Virus record (IMG/VR): IMGVR_UViG_3300021478_000058
Span: 1 to 44,300 of that record
DNA: 44,300 nt
Source: a virus
Direction: 5' to 3' (one strand)
Under the pieces are notes generated by a model that was given only the letters and a program-made list of their open reading frames with translations, was not told where the DNA came from and did not search any database. The position numbers were made by a program, and so were the translations under genes. Positions 30,845-39,155 of the stretch are shown here, in pieces. Numbering within the stretch: the first letter of the stretch is position 1; each line of letters opens with the position of its first letter.

Positions 30845-31531
30845 TCAAGCTATCCTAATTACGGCAATCGTGCTACTAGCTTTGAGTCGTCCACTTGGCG
30901 AACCGTTCTGGTCATTGCCTTGTAATCTTAAATTTCCCACAGGATTTGTAAGAATCCCAACAACAGGTATGGTTAAAGGAGTATTGGTACCCACAGAAGT
31001 ATTTGTGAACCCAGGCGTATTAACAGAACCCCCGTCAGATATTCTTGCGCCCAGTGTTGCTATAGCCACCGTGTCCGTCACAATAGCCACTCCAACCACA
31101 AGCAAAGTTCCCCCTGCTCCTTGCGCCACACTAGGCCCATCAAACCACGCATTCGTATTCATTGTTACATCGGCACCAAGCACCGCCGAAAATGAAGTAA
31201 TTATCGCTTGCGCACCAATATTAGTCCGTGCTTGCGTTTGTTGTGCGCCCGTCAATGTCTGTGCTGCGCCGTATCGAACCGCATCCGCGATACCGCCGCC
31301 AATAGCTACCCATTGAATTGAGTTACCATCGTTGTAGCTTATATAAAGAATGCCGCTGTCGCTTTCCCACCACAACGAACCAGACGGCGCACTTGGCGGC
31401 GTATCAGCGATATAAATCGCACCGTAGCCCGAGCCCGACGTCCACTTCTGACCATCCCACGTGTAAGCCACGCCGGTTGGCGAGGTGTACACTTGCCCTA
31501 CTGTCGGGGCATTAGGAAAGTCAAACGCCAT
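30845..31531 (-). CDS. Tail fibre made of shared modules
   Basis: A 228-residue protein beginning MAFDFPNAPTVGQVY. It then carries the module SLWWESDSGILYISYNDGNS also seen in the fibre at 31531-32871, then a unique Thr/Gly-rich distal part. I chose the ATG at 31531, which overlaps the upstream TAA; the upstream extension is not needed. It is a mosaic of pieces found in both neighbours. Confidence 0.7.
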   Translation of the reverse strand: MAFDFPNAPTVGQVYTSPTGVAYTWDGQKWTSGSGYGAIYIADTPPSAPSGSLWWESDSGILYISYNDGNSIQWVAIGGGIADAVRYGAAQTLTGAQQTQARTNIGAQAIITSFSAVLGADVTMNTNAWFDGPSVAQGAGGTLLVVGVAIVTDTVAIATLGARISDGGSVNTPGFTNTSVGTNTPLTIPVVGILTNPVGNLRLQGNDQNGSPSGRLKASSTIAVIRIA

Positions 31532-32871
31532 TAAGCATCCCTCCCGCGCCGGTCGATCCAACCATACGTATATATGAAATACGTAGTACCAGTTGCCGTC
31601 TGTGAAACTACAGCTACTTGCGCCGAGGTGTTGGTGCGAACAGGCGCTATAGCAGCGAAACTAGACCCTGCCGCACTGAAAGTTTGTACTGTAATATTTA
31701 CACCTATCGGCAACGTTGGTACTTCATCTGGCGAGCATAAAAGAAGCGCCGTTGTCGCCGTCGAATGAATGGTACCCACCCGCATCAACGCGCCAACCTT
31801 CAAACCAGTTGGAACCGACAACGCGGAGGTTAAGATCAGCGCGAGAGCAACCGCAACCCCGTTTACGTCTTGCACCCCCGTTGTCCACAAAAATTCATCG
31901 CCGTTTTGATTAAAGTTAGTCCACTGCGACGAAGCATTAGTCTTCATTGAACCAATGCGGCGGAATTGAGTATAATTCGCAGGCAACGTTGGCGCTGTTG
32001 CATTCAACGACACCAGAACATCCACTACGCCAGTATCGGGCCGTCGAATTAGATAGGCATGATACCAAGTGCTAGCCGCAATCGCCCCAGTGTCTAGCGC
32101 ACCAACAGCCGTTCCGACCGCCCACGCCGCTGTTGTCTTAGTGATCGCTGCCGCGAGTATCATCATCGCAGCATTAGTGCTATCCGCTGCAACACCGGGC
32201 TGAACTGTAAAATTCGCTGATGTCCCCGGTGTCGATAACGTCAACCCAGCCAAATAGCTGCGCATCACCGTAGGAAGGCCAATATTCTGCTGCGCCTGCA
32301 CTTGCTGTGCCGCGCTTGGCGTCTGCGGCGTATAAGTAACTGCACCAAACGAAGCAGCATTAGTCTGCGGTGTAACTAATACCCATTGACTAGAATTACC
32401 ATCATTATAATAAATATAGAGATTGCCGCTATCGCTTTCCCACCACAGATTTCCAGCCGTTGGTGAACCGGGAGGATTATCTGATATGGTAACGCTGGCT
32501 CCACCGCCTCCTCCACCAGCCGCATCTATCTTCAACGTATTCGCAGGATCATTGTACGTTAATGTTATGTTGGTACCAGCAATCAATAAGGCAGCAACGC
32601 GGTCATCAATAGTCTCACCGATGGTAGCCACGTCTACCTTAGATGAATCGTTCGGATGAACATGGTCGCCGCGCGAATAAAGTAGCGAAACACCTGGATT
32701 AGCCGCCCCGGCAACTAATGGAGGATTATTGGCGGGTAACGGAACTGGTACAGTCTGAACAGCACCATCTAAAATGTCAAAATTATGGTTTAGCTTATCG
32801 CCCCAAGTATCATCAGAAGCGCCGACATCTGGCTTAATCAACGATAGGTTTGGGGTAATCCCATCATCCAT
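31531..32871 (-). CDS. Large tail fibre
   Basis: A 446-residue fibre protein. Modules in order: LSLIKPDVGASDDTWGDKLN (shared with 28978-29949), a HVHPNDSSKVDV joint, a Gly-rich hinge of six Gly, LWWESDSGNLYIYYNDGNSS (shared with 30845-31531), an Ala/Thr-rich shaft, and a unique C-terminal domain ending IYTYGWIDRRGRDA. It starts inside the end of the Pro-rich gene. Confidence 0.75.
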   Translation of the reverse strand: MDDGITPNLSLIKPDVGASDDTWGDKLNHNFDILDGAVQTVPVPLPANNPPLVAGAANPGVSLLYSRGDHVHPNDSSKVDVATIGETIDDRVAALLIAGTNITLTYNDPANTLKIDAAGGGGGGASVTISDNPPGSPTAGNLWWESDSGNLYIYYNDGNSSQWVLVTPQTNAASFGAVTYTPQTPSAAQQVQAQQNIGLPTVMRSYLAGLTLSTPGTSANFTVQPGVAADSTNAAMMILAAAITKTTAAWAVGTAVGALDTGAIAASTWYHAYLIRRPDTGVVDVLVSLNATAPTLPANYTQFRRIGSMKTNASSQWTNFNQNGDEFLWTTGVQDVNGVAVALALILTSALSVPTGLKVGALMRVGTIHSTATTALLLCSPDEVPTLPIGVNITVQTFSAAGSSFAAIAPVRTNTSAQVAVVSQTATGTTYFIYTYGWIDRRGRDA

Positions 32872-33149
32872 CAGTTAAACCTCGGTGGAGATACTGCCGG
32901 AACCCATATTTCATTTGGATTGAACGGATCGCCGCTCCATCCACCCGATAATGGCGCAACAGGATTCCAAATGTCAGAAATCGGAACTGACGTGCTCGGT
33001 GCCCATATTGGAGGCGGATCATCAGGTATTGGGTACCAAATATCGGAAGGAGGCGGAGCGGGGTCGGGCGGAATTGGATACCAAGCAGGCCATAGGTCGT
33101 AAGAGTACCTTCCGTACGCCAACAAACCGTATTTGCGCCCACTACCCAA
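32871..33149 (-). CDS. Pro/Trp-rich small tail-region protein
   Basis: A 92-residue protein starting with TTG at 33149, with AGGAG seven bases upstream inside the end of the adaptor gene. It has repeats of W/IWYPIP and DIWNP/EIWVP with many Pro. It is intrinsically extended and probably a structural linker. It recalls the Gly/Pro-rich protein at 12268-12780 in composition but not in sequence. Confidence 0.65.
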   Translation of the reverse strand: MGSGRKYGLLAYGRYSYDLWPAWYPIPPDPAPPPSDIWYPIPDDPPPIWAPSTSVPISDIWNPVAPLSGGWSGDPFNPNEIWVPAVSPPRFN

Positions 33150-33801
33150 ATGTCTTTCTCCTGACCGGCATCAACACAGAGCCGCTCGCCATATCTATTT
33201 TGTGTTGGGCATTCATTCCGTTCACCATTCGGACCACTTCTTGGTCCCACACTTGGCTTCGCGCGTCCTCAATGGAATACATCGAAGCCACATGCAAAAT
33301 TTTTAAAGTGTAAACAGTGGGGTGATAATAGTTAGGCCAATTGTTGGCGTTGTCCGCAAGCGGTGGAATGTTCTGATAATACGTCATCTCCACAGTGACC
33401 GGATTAGAGGAGCTTGGAGCATCACCAACAATAAGAAAATTGCCTAAAATAGTGTAACGATTTAGTTGAGTATCGCATTTCTGTCCAGTTCCGGTCGGAT
33501 ACGACGGTGAGTTAGGAAATTCGGGGTTATAGAAAGCATCGGGGGTCTGGTAACGGCAAACGCCGTTGGTATCTAATCGACGCACCAACCGAATTTCCTG
33601 CCAATCCAACGGCATCGGAACTCGGCCATTGATGATATTGGAGGTGTCGATTTGAACCATATGTTTGACGCGAAGCGCCACCGACAAATATTCCTCGGCC
33701 ATACGAATCCAGCCGGTAACCACTTGGTCCGAATAAACATCGGCACCAATGGCTAACCAGTTACGGATTTCGGTGCATTTATCGGTTAGGAATGTGGTCA
33801 T
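33142..33801 (-). CDS. Head-tail adaptor / tail tubular protein A-like
   Basis: A 219-residue protein. The ATG at 33801 overlaps the upstream TAA. The pattern of an N-terminal helical part (IRNWLAIGADVYSDQVVTGW, then MAEEYLSVALRVK), LPLDWQEIR-like PMPLDWQEIRLVRR, and a C-terminal YYHPTVYTLKILHVASM helix is typical of gp4-like or gp11-like podovirus adaptors that bind the portal. Confidence 0.7.
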   Translation of the reverse strand: MTTFLTDKCTEIRNWLAIGADVYSDQVVTGWIRMAEEYLSVALRVKHMVQIDTSNIINGRVPMPLDWQEIRLVRRLDTNGVCRYQTPDAFYNPEFPNSPSYPTGTGQKCDTQLNRYTILGNFLIVGDAPSSSNPVTVEMTYYQNIPPLADNANNWPNYYHPTVYTLKILHVASMYSIEDARSQVWDQEVVRMVNGMNAQHKIDMASGSVLMPVRRKTFG

Positions 33802-34106
33802 TATACCCACCCGCGATAAATTCTAAACGCTGCGTTATCGGGATCATTGAGCCACTTAGCCCAATCCTTCTGATCCCATTGCTCGCGAATAGCTTTTTCC
33901 GCGACGGTGATTGGCACTCCCCGAGCTATAAGTCTATGGCTAGACTTGGGGTCTTGCCGCTCCCTCATGACCTTGTTCATCTCGATAGTCTGGGTCATGT
34001 CTTGTTCGGTATAGACGTGCACCTCTTCAGGCGCATCGTCTTCCCAAACCATTACGCGCTTAGCATCTCCCGCTGGATTGGTGTACACGAACTTCCGTTC
34101 AGCCAT
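33801..34106 (-). CDS. Small hypothetical structural-region protein
   Basis: A 101-residue protein from the ATG at 34106. A promoter -10 overlaps this ATG, so the transcript that begins there could only use a later start such as the MVWEDD Met near 34053. Acidic and helical. No family recognised. It lies between a DUF6582-like gene and the adaptor. Confidence 0.65.
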   Translation of the reverse strand: MAERKFVYTNPAGDAKRVMVWEDDAPEEVHVYTEQDMTQTIEMNKVMRERQDPKSSHRLIARGVPITVAEKAIREQWDQKDWAKWLNDPDNAAFRIYRGWV

Positions 34107-34133
34107 GGTACCACACCCTGAGTTCCGTGTCAA
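34105..34133 (-). promoter_or_regulatory. Leftward sigma-70 promoter inside the late operon
   Basis: Reading leftward, TTGACA (34133-34128), 17 bases ending GGTGTGG, then TACCAT (34110-34105), whose last two bases are the first two of the ATG at 34106. It would boost adaptor, fibre, tail and lysis genes relative to the head genes. Confidence 0.65.
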
Positions 34134-34146
34134 GTCCAAACAGATA

Positions 34147-34341
34147 TTACTTACCAATGCTGGGGTACTTCCGCTTAACCTTGGCGCGAACTGCTGATTT
34201 CTCGGCGGGCGAACCAAACTGGCTAACCCGCGACAGCGCATTGCGGGCATGCGACGGATCGTTGATCGGATACTTCCGCCCCGCCACTGCGAAATCTTTG
34301 GATGGAAGCGCCTTGCGCCCCTTGGATGTGAGCTTTGCCAT
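34147..34341 (-). CDS. DUF6582-like small basic protein
   Basis: A 64-residue protein: LTSKGRKALPSKDFAVAGRK, then YPINDPSHARNALSRVSQ, then KSAVRAKVKRKYPSIG. I recognise this as a small phage family (DUF6582-type) with no known function. It is very basic and overlaps the next upstream gene by TAATG. Confidence 0.75.
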   Translation of the reverse strand: MAKLTSKGRKALPSKDFAVAGRKYPINDPSHARNALSRVSQFGSPAEKSAVRAKVKRKYPSIGK

Positions 34342-34496
34342 TACTTCCTCCGCTTCGGCTTGATTTTTCCAGTGCCCTTATCGGCCTGATTGAACTCCTT
34401 GGCAACCTTTTGCGGGATGCCAACCTTCTTTGCAAATTGTGGCGAATGAGCAGCCGCCGCCATTGTGCGAGCCTGCTTAGCAGTTTTGCTCGGCAT
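34341..34496 (-). CDS. 51-residue basic protein
   Basis: A short reading frame with GGAGGGAATC directly before the ATG: MPSKTAKQARTMAAAAHSP, then QFAKKVGIPQKVAKEFNQAD, and a Lys/Arg tail. Similar tiny proteins occur next to phage structural genes. Its stop overlaps the start of the DUF6582-like gene. Possibly a head decoration or DNA-binding helper. Unknown. Confidence 0.75.
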   Translation of the reverse strand: MPSKTAKQARTMAAAAHSPQFAKKVGIPQKVAKEFNQADKGTGKIKPKRRK

Positions 34497-34519
34497 GATT
34501 CCCTCCATATATTAAAGGA

Positions 34520-34539
34520 CCGCCCCTTGGCAGGGGCGG
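34520..34539 (-). terminator. Hairpin after the capsid gene
   Basis: CCGCCCC (34520-34526) pairs with GGGGCGG (34533-34539) and, reading leftward, is followed by TCCTTTAAT. It is a weak intrinsic terminator or RNA-processing hairpin between capsid and downstream genes, giving more capsid mRNA than tail mRNA. Confidence 0.6.
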
Positions 34540-34556
34540 CAAGTCTCGGGAGGAAC

Positions 34557-35552
34557 TTAGAGAACGGTACCCTGCTTGATACCGTTAAACAGGATGTGCG
34601 CAATGGGATTGCGCATTTCGACACCCCACTCCACCACGATCATCCGAGTCTTTGCGTCGCCAACCACGGCAAGCAGAGTGTGGTTGAAGTTCCGGAAGAA
34701 CGCAGTAGCGAGGAAGTCCGCGTCGAGCAACAGTCCAACGTCGGACGGCAGCCAAAGCGACGGCATCACCATAACCCGACCGAAGTCGGTGGCAATCACA
34801 TCAACCGTGGATACCACTTCGGTGCTTCCGACCTGCACCATCGTAGCGCTGCGGCCTTTGAAGGTGGAAACGGTACGCCGAATGGCGGGCGGAAGAATCA
34901 GCTTGTCTGGATGCGCACCATTGGTATATGCCCTCTGCATCGCATCGTTGACCATGGTTTCGGTCAACGCCACCTGCGACGCACCCGCAACTGCGGCGAA
35001 AGCATCGGTGGACAGCACCGGAACACCGGTAACAACAGTACCCGGCGCAATAGCGCCGTTCACCGCACCGGTTCGATCCTTGGCGCGCGCAATCCAATGG
35101 CTGATGGCTTCGGTTTTGCGCGGAGTACCCGGATCGGCACCGTCGTTTCGCTCTTGTCGACCCGACATGATGGTTTCCATATCGGATTTGAGAACCTTCG
35201 ACGCTATTGCCATCTGGTGGCCCATTTCGGAGCCCTTACCAGCGGCATCGGCGGCTTCTTGCGATCCGGAAACCGTCGCGTCACGCTTGGAAATCTGCGT
35301 AACGTTGGTCAAACGGACCGTCGGCGTTCCGACTGATGCAACCAGCTGGAAACCTTCGATCTGGGCGTTATTCGGATCGACGTTGGGGAGGTTCTCGGTC
35401 TGCCAATCGAAGCTCCGATTCTTCGCGTTGCGCCTACGGCTCAGCGACATAACCGGGGTGTCGAATGGGTCGATGTTGTAGATGGAATTGGACAGGTCTT
35501 CCCTGTTGGCTTTCGCCTGATAGGTGGTAAACGCACCCGCAACTTGGGGCAT
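34557..35552 (-). CDS. Major capsid protein (SU10-like)
   Basis: A 331-residue protein preceded by AAGGAG. The N-terminal AFTTYQAKANREDLSNSIYN, the SFDWQTENLPNVDPNNAQIEG block, the SGSQEAADAAGKGSEMGHQM region and the C-terminal LLLDADFLATAFFRNFNHTL are of the SU10-type (DUF5309-like) HK97-fold capsid family. The scaffold gene directly upstream supports this. A hairpin follows. Confidence 0.85.
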   Translation of the reverse strand: MPQVAGAFTTYQAKANREDLSNSIYNIDPFDTPVMSLSRRRNAKNRSFDWQTENLPNVDPNNAQIEGFQLVASVGTPTVRLTNVTQISKRDATVSGSQEAADAAGKGSEMGHQMAIASKVLKSDMETIMSGRQERNDGADPGTPRKTEAISHWIARAKDRTGAVNGAIAPGTVVTGVPVLSTDAFAAVAGASQVALTETMVNDAMQRAYTNGAHPDKLILPPAIRRTVSTFKGRSATMVQVGSTEVVSTVDVIATDFGRVMVMPSLWLPSDVGLLLDADFLATAFFRNFNHTLLAVVGDAKTRMIVVEWGVEMRNPIAHILFNGIKQGTVL

Positions 35553-35555
35553 GAG

Positions 35556-36692
35556 CTAACTCCTTGCTATGATCTGATCAAACACCATGGCGGCATCTTC
35601 GATACTGCCTGTTTTGTTGAGTCTCTTCATAGCCGAGGTAACTCCCTTCTGGACCGTGCGCTGCTTAGCGCTTCCCGTCCCCGGAGGAATCGGCTTAGCT
35701 GCAACCTTTGGAACCGGTTGCGGCCTGCTTGTCACCATTCGGTCGTACTTACTCGCCTTCAATAGTACTTTGAGCATGCGAGAATCGTAGACCTGTGACA
35801 ACTCTTCTTCGGTGAAACCCGCTGATAGTCCAGTCCTGCGCATCGATTGCAGGTCCTTGACTTTCTTCTTGGGATCACTCCATGTTTTGCGATTATCCGC
35901 CTCGAATTTGGCGGACTCTTCTTCGGCGAATGCAGCCAATTGATTGGCGTTCATTTGCGCCTGCTTTTTGGTATTCTCCTCCATCTGCTGTTGGAGTTGA
36001 GTTCTGAATTGATTGGCCTTCTCGTAGTAACGCTGAAGTTCCCGCGCTTTCGCCGGGTCCTTCTGGAATTCCTCGTCCCAATTCGGTTCCTTGGGGATCA
36101 TCGTATCCATGTGCGCTTGCATCTGCTTCGCAACGTTCATGGAATAGTCGTAATTCTGTATGGCATCCGCAGCGGCGCGACGAACGATCTTCTTCGCCTC
36201 GTCCAATTGGTTCATTCTGCGGTGAAAAGTCTCGGTGCGAACGTAGCCCTCAAGAGCTTCTTTAAGCGTTACTTCGACCGGCTCGCCGTCGACGGTTACT
36301 TCTACCTTCCGCTTAAGCTCGTTGGACTCAGCATCGGTTTCTTTTTCTTCTTCATCTTCGGCGTCGTCATCCCCGTCAGGGGATTCGTCATCGTCGTCCC
36401 CATCAGATTCGTCATCATCTGGTCCCTCTGCTTCGTCATCGCCTTTGCGAGGATCCCTTGCGGGAGGCTTGGGCTCTTTCCTTTTGCCATATAACAATTC
36501 CTCCGGATCAGAGTTGTCGCCACCGCCTTCGGCAGGGCTGTCTTCGTCCACTTCCAGCCTGCCGATGTTCTCAAACATCTTGACCGGCGGACCTTCCTCC
36601 ATCGGAACTGATCTATGTTCCGCCTTAGGACTCGCAGCAGGGCTAATTGACGCGTCGAAGGCCAATGCTGCGTCTTTCATACCCTCTGGCAT
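35556..36692 (-). CDS. Scaffolding protein
   Basis: A 378-residue protein immediately before the capsid gene. It has a very acidic Asp/Glu stretch at residues ~85-115 and then long Gln/Glu/Lys-rich helices (FRTQLQQQMEENTKKQAQMN), ending with a basic C-terminus that would bind capsid subunits. This is typical for podovirus scaffolds that guide procapsid assembly and leave on maturation. It starts inside the TAA of the gene upstream. Confidence 0.8.
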   Translation of the reverse strand: MPEGMKDAALAFDASISPAASPKAEHRSVPMEEGPPVKMFENIGRLEVDEDSPAEGGGDNSDPEELLYGKRKEPKPPARDPRKGDDEAEGPDDDESDGDDDDESPDGDDDAEDEEEKETDAESNELKRKVEVTVDGEPVEVTLKEALEGYVRTETFHRRMNQLDEAKKIVRRAAADAIQNYDYSMNVAKQMQAHMDTMIPKEPNWDEEFQKDPAKARELQRYYEKANQFRTQLQQQMEENTKKQAQMNANQLAAFAEEESAKFEADNRKTWSDPKKKVKDLQSMRRTGLSAGFTEEELSQVYDSRMLKVLLKASKYDRMVTSRPQPVPKVAAKPIPPGTGSAKQRTVQKGVTSAMKRLNKTGSIEDAAMVFDQIIARS

Positions 36693-36982
36693 TATTTATC
36701 TCCCTTGTTGTATTTTTGCCGCATCTTGTGATCGGCGATGTACTGTTCCAACTGCGCTTTGACATCCAGCACTGCCTTCATCATAGCATGGGCATGGCTA
36801 GCTGTCAAGCTACCTACTTCCGCCCCCACTAGGGTTCCGACCGCCTTGGAATATATATCTATCAAAGCTTCGTTTAGCACGGAATCACCCAATGCCGCCT
36901 GCGCATTCAGAGCCTTCTCCTCCGTCTCAAAATTATTGAGGCGGGGCTTCTCCTCCGGGAACGGGTTGTTCGGCATTGACAT
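36692..36982 (-). CDS. Small helical protein between portal and scaffold
   Basis: A 96-residue, mainly helical protein (EEKALNAQAALGDSVLNEAL, then VLDVKAQLEQYIADHKM). Its first 17 codons overlap the last codons of the portal gene in another frame. It could assist assembly. An internal leftward promoter lies in its sequence at 36780-36808. Confidence 0.7.
   Translation of the reverse strand: MSMPNNPFPEEKPRLNNFETEEKALNAQAALGDSVLNEALIDIYSKAVGTLVGAEVGSLTASHAHAMMKAVLDVKAQLEQYIADHKMRQKYNKGDK
36780..36808 (-). promoter_or_regulatory. Internal leftward promoter before scaffold and capsid
   Basis: Reading leftward, TTGACA (36808-36803), 17 bases ending CCATGC, TATGAT (36785-36780). It matches consensus closely with an extended TGC. 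It would raise scaffold and capsid mRNA. It lies inside coding sequence, so the match could be partly chance. Confidence 0.65.
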
Positions 36983-39155
36983 TTGGCTGTCCTAGCATCT
37001 GATTAACCACAGGCGGAACTGGTAACGGAGCAGGAGGTGCTGTCTCTCCCGGTTCTGTGTTTTGTGCTTCGATGTCGTGCGCAGTGATGTCCGCGCTGTA
37101 TTGAGCATGTATCTTCGCCGCGTCGAGTATACCCTTGACCACCATCTGGTCGCGGCGGAAGTCGTCGTCAACTCTGAGCTTCCGATCCTCGAAATTGGAC
37201 TGCGAGATCGAAGTGGCCATCTTGACCCGATTCTTCTCCATCTCCGACTGCGCCAACAAGGTAGCCGCGTCCGGTTCTTTGGGCGTGGCTGCAATAGCTG
37301 CGATTTGTTGCGAATTGATTTCTCTGTAATACCGCCCGACATTTTTCACATTCGCAATGGCCAATATGTCCGTCAAGGTATTGCGGAATTCTTGCACCCC
37401 ACATAATGGATTCTCCACCCCGAATTGTTGCATAATTGCGGTCTGCGTCGCTTTCACCTCTTGGAGCACCATCAGCTTAGTAGTATCGGAACCCTTCCCA
37501 AGGGTCGGATTAACACTTACCCGCATAGTTGGGTCAAACGTGGACGGATTAACGTTGACCCATTTGCCCCTCAATTGAATGGTGCGGTTCTGATTGGGAC
37601 TGTTGACTATCTCGCGGAGCAGTCCGCGGAATAGCTGCTTCATTCCGGTCTCAGCCAGAATGCGAGCGCACAGTTCGATGCGCTCTTGCGCACCTTGAAC
37701 GATGGCATCGATCCCCGTCACATTGGTGGACTGCAACGCGCGGGGATCAACACCCTTCGACGCGTCCGAGATGCCGGTCCGGGACTGCCGAAGTTGCTCC
37801 ATCACCTGGAACATTTGGAAAACAGGCTGTCCCACGAATTGGTGTGCTATCGACATCACCGCCGAATTGGGGTCGCCCGTAGTTCTGATCGGCGCTCCGA
37901 TCTCGTCGTTCAACACATCGTCTGTATTGGTAATGGTCTGGTTGAACACCGTCCTAGGCCAAATAGATTGGGCCAGCGAGTCCAACGAGCCTCGCAGCAT
38001 GTTGGTCTTAATTGTCTGGATATCCTTTACCAGATCAGCCGGAGTATCACCAACCACAGTATGAGGTTCAGGATCAGGGCACCAGACGGCGAAATTGGCC
38101 CATTGAACAACATCGTCACGCAAGATATGATGATTATCACCGACAGTATGGATTTCGCGTAGCTCTGCGATTCCGTCGCCGTCCTTATCGATTCTAATGA
38201 AATAGCAGCCGTAGCGGATATCCCAAGCATCTGAGAGGTCTCCCTCATCTAGACCCTGATTCCTGAACAGGCGGTCGACCGAGAAGTTGCGCGGCGTCGC
38301 ATGCAGAAAGTCTTGTAACTCTTCTAATTTATACCCCTGCTTGACCAATTCAGACACGTTCACGATCTGGTCGTGGCCAATCAATGGCGCGTTCTCGACG
38401 TCCTTAGCTTTCCGCGAGATTCTAAATTCGTCCAGCGGCACCGGGAGAATACGGATCATCGGCTTTGACTTAGTGAAGCGAATCCGCAATCTCGCCATTA
38501 CTCCCGGCATTCGCGGATCGACTTGGTGATCGATGATCTGAATAGTCGGATTCTCGCTGACCAGTAGTTGGAATTGCTCAAGGGTAACGTTCATATATTC
38601 TTGCTCGGTCACCTCGTCTTCTTTATCCGACCACCACCTTACGACGCCAGTCTTGCAGCGCAGCGCATCCTTGCATAGGTCATGAACTATCAAGAACCCT
38701 GGATTGTCTTCCCACAGCACGTAATTCAAATAATCGGTACACTGCTTGGCCATATCTTCTTGGCCTTGGTAGTTCGGCGAGCAGTTCACTACATTCTCAG
38801 TAGAAGTGAAAATACGCATAAGGCTAGGAAGGATAGCCATGACAGTATCGCGAAAATCAGTAGAAACAGCGCTCGATTTTCCGTCGCCGTCCTGTTCAGG
38901 GTATTCGCCATAAAAGTACCTCAGGTTTTCATCACGCCCCGGCCCGAGGACTGATTCTTCATAGGATTGAGCATCGTCGATCATTGCACGCACAGTCGCG
39001 CCGTATACCAATTCGTCGTTACCTTCGCCGAATTCGTCCATCAGCCCGGCGTATTCTCCAATCACTCCGTTGTTGAATATCTTTTCAATCGGCGCACCGT
39101 TGATGGCTTCCGAGTTCAAGAACTGATCCAACGGACGTGGGGTAACTATATTCAT
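36933..39155 (-). CDS. Portal protein (P22-like)
   Basis: A 740-residue portal protein. The pattern includes GRDENLRYFYGE, DTVMAILPSLMRIFTSTENV, a long wing region with DHQVDPRMPGVMARLRI, the KDIQTIKTNMLRGSLDSLAQS stem-like helix, and a Gln/Pro-rich C-terminal tail. The ring of twelve copies forms the DNA entry channel and binds the terminase. It starts inside the TGA of terL, with GAGGAG seven bases upstream. Confidence 0.85.
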   Translation of the reverse strand: MNIVTPRPLDQFLNSEAINGAPIEKIFNNGVIGEYAGLMDEFGEGNDELVYGATVRAMIDDAQSYEESVLGPGRDENLRYFYGEYPEQDGDGKSSAVSTDFRDTVMAILPSLMRIFTSTENVVNCSPNYQGQEDMAKQCTDYLNYVLWEDNPGFLIVHDLCKDALRCKTGVVRWWSDKEDEVTEQEYMNVTLEQFQLLVSENPTIQIIDHQVDPRMPGVMARLRIRFTKSKPMIRILPVPLDEFRISRKAKDVENAPLIGHDQIVNVSELVKQGYKLEELQDFLHATPRNFSVDRLFRNQGLDEGDLSDAWDIRYGCYFIRIDKDGDGIAELREIHTVGDNHHILRDDVVQWANFAVWCPDPEPHTVVGDTPADLVKDIQTIKTNMLRGSLDSLAQSIWPRTVFNQTITNTDDVLNDEIGAPIRTTGDPNSAVMSIAHQFVGQPVFQMFQVMEQLRQSRTGISDASKGVDPRALQSTNVTGIDAIVQGAQERIELCARILAETGMKQLFRGLLREIVNSPNQNRTIQLRGKWVNVNPSTFDPTMRVSVNPTLGKGSDTTKLMVLQEVKATQTAIMQQFGVENPLCGVQEFRNTLTDILAIANVKNVGRYYREINSQQIAAIAATPKEPDAATLLAQSEMEKNRVKMATSISQSNFEDRKLRVDDDFRRDQMVVKGILDAAKIHAQYSADITAHDIEAQNTEPGETAPPAPLPVPPVVNQMLGQPNVNAEQPVPGGEAPPQ

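Noticed and set aside
34335-35481. Long reading frames on the rightward strand opposite the capsid gene
   Set aside because: They mirror codon bias of the capsid gene and show no start signals or recognisable domains.
36322-36762. Rightward Ser-rich reading frame opposite the scaffold gene
   Set aside because: It is the complement of the acidic GAT/GAA tract of the scaffold gene and has no ribosome site or promoter.
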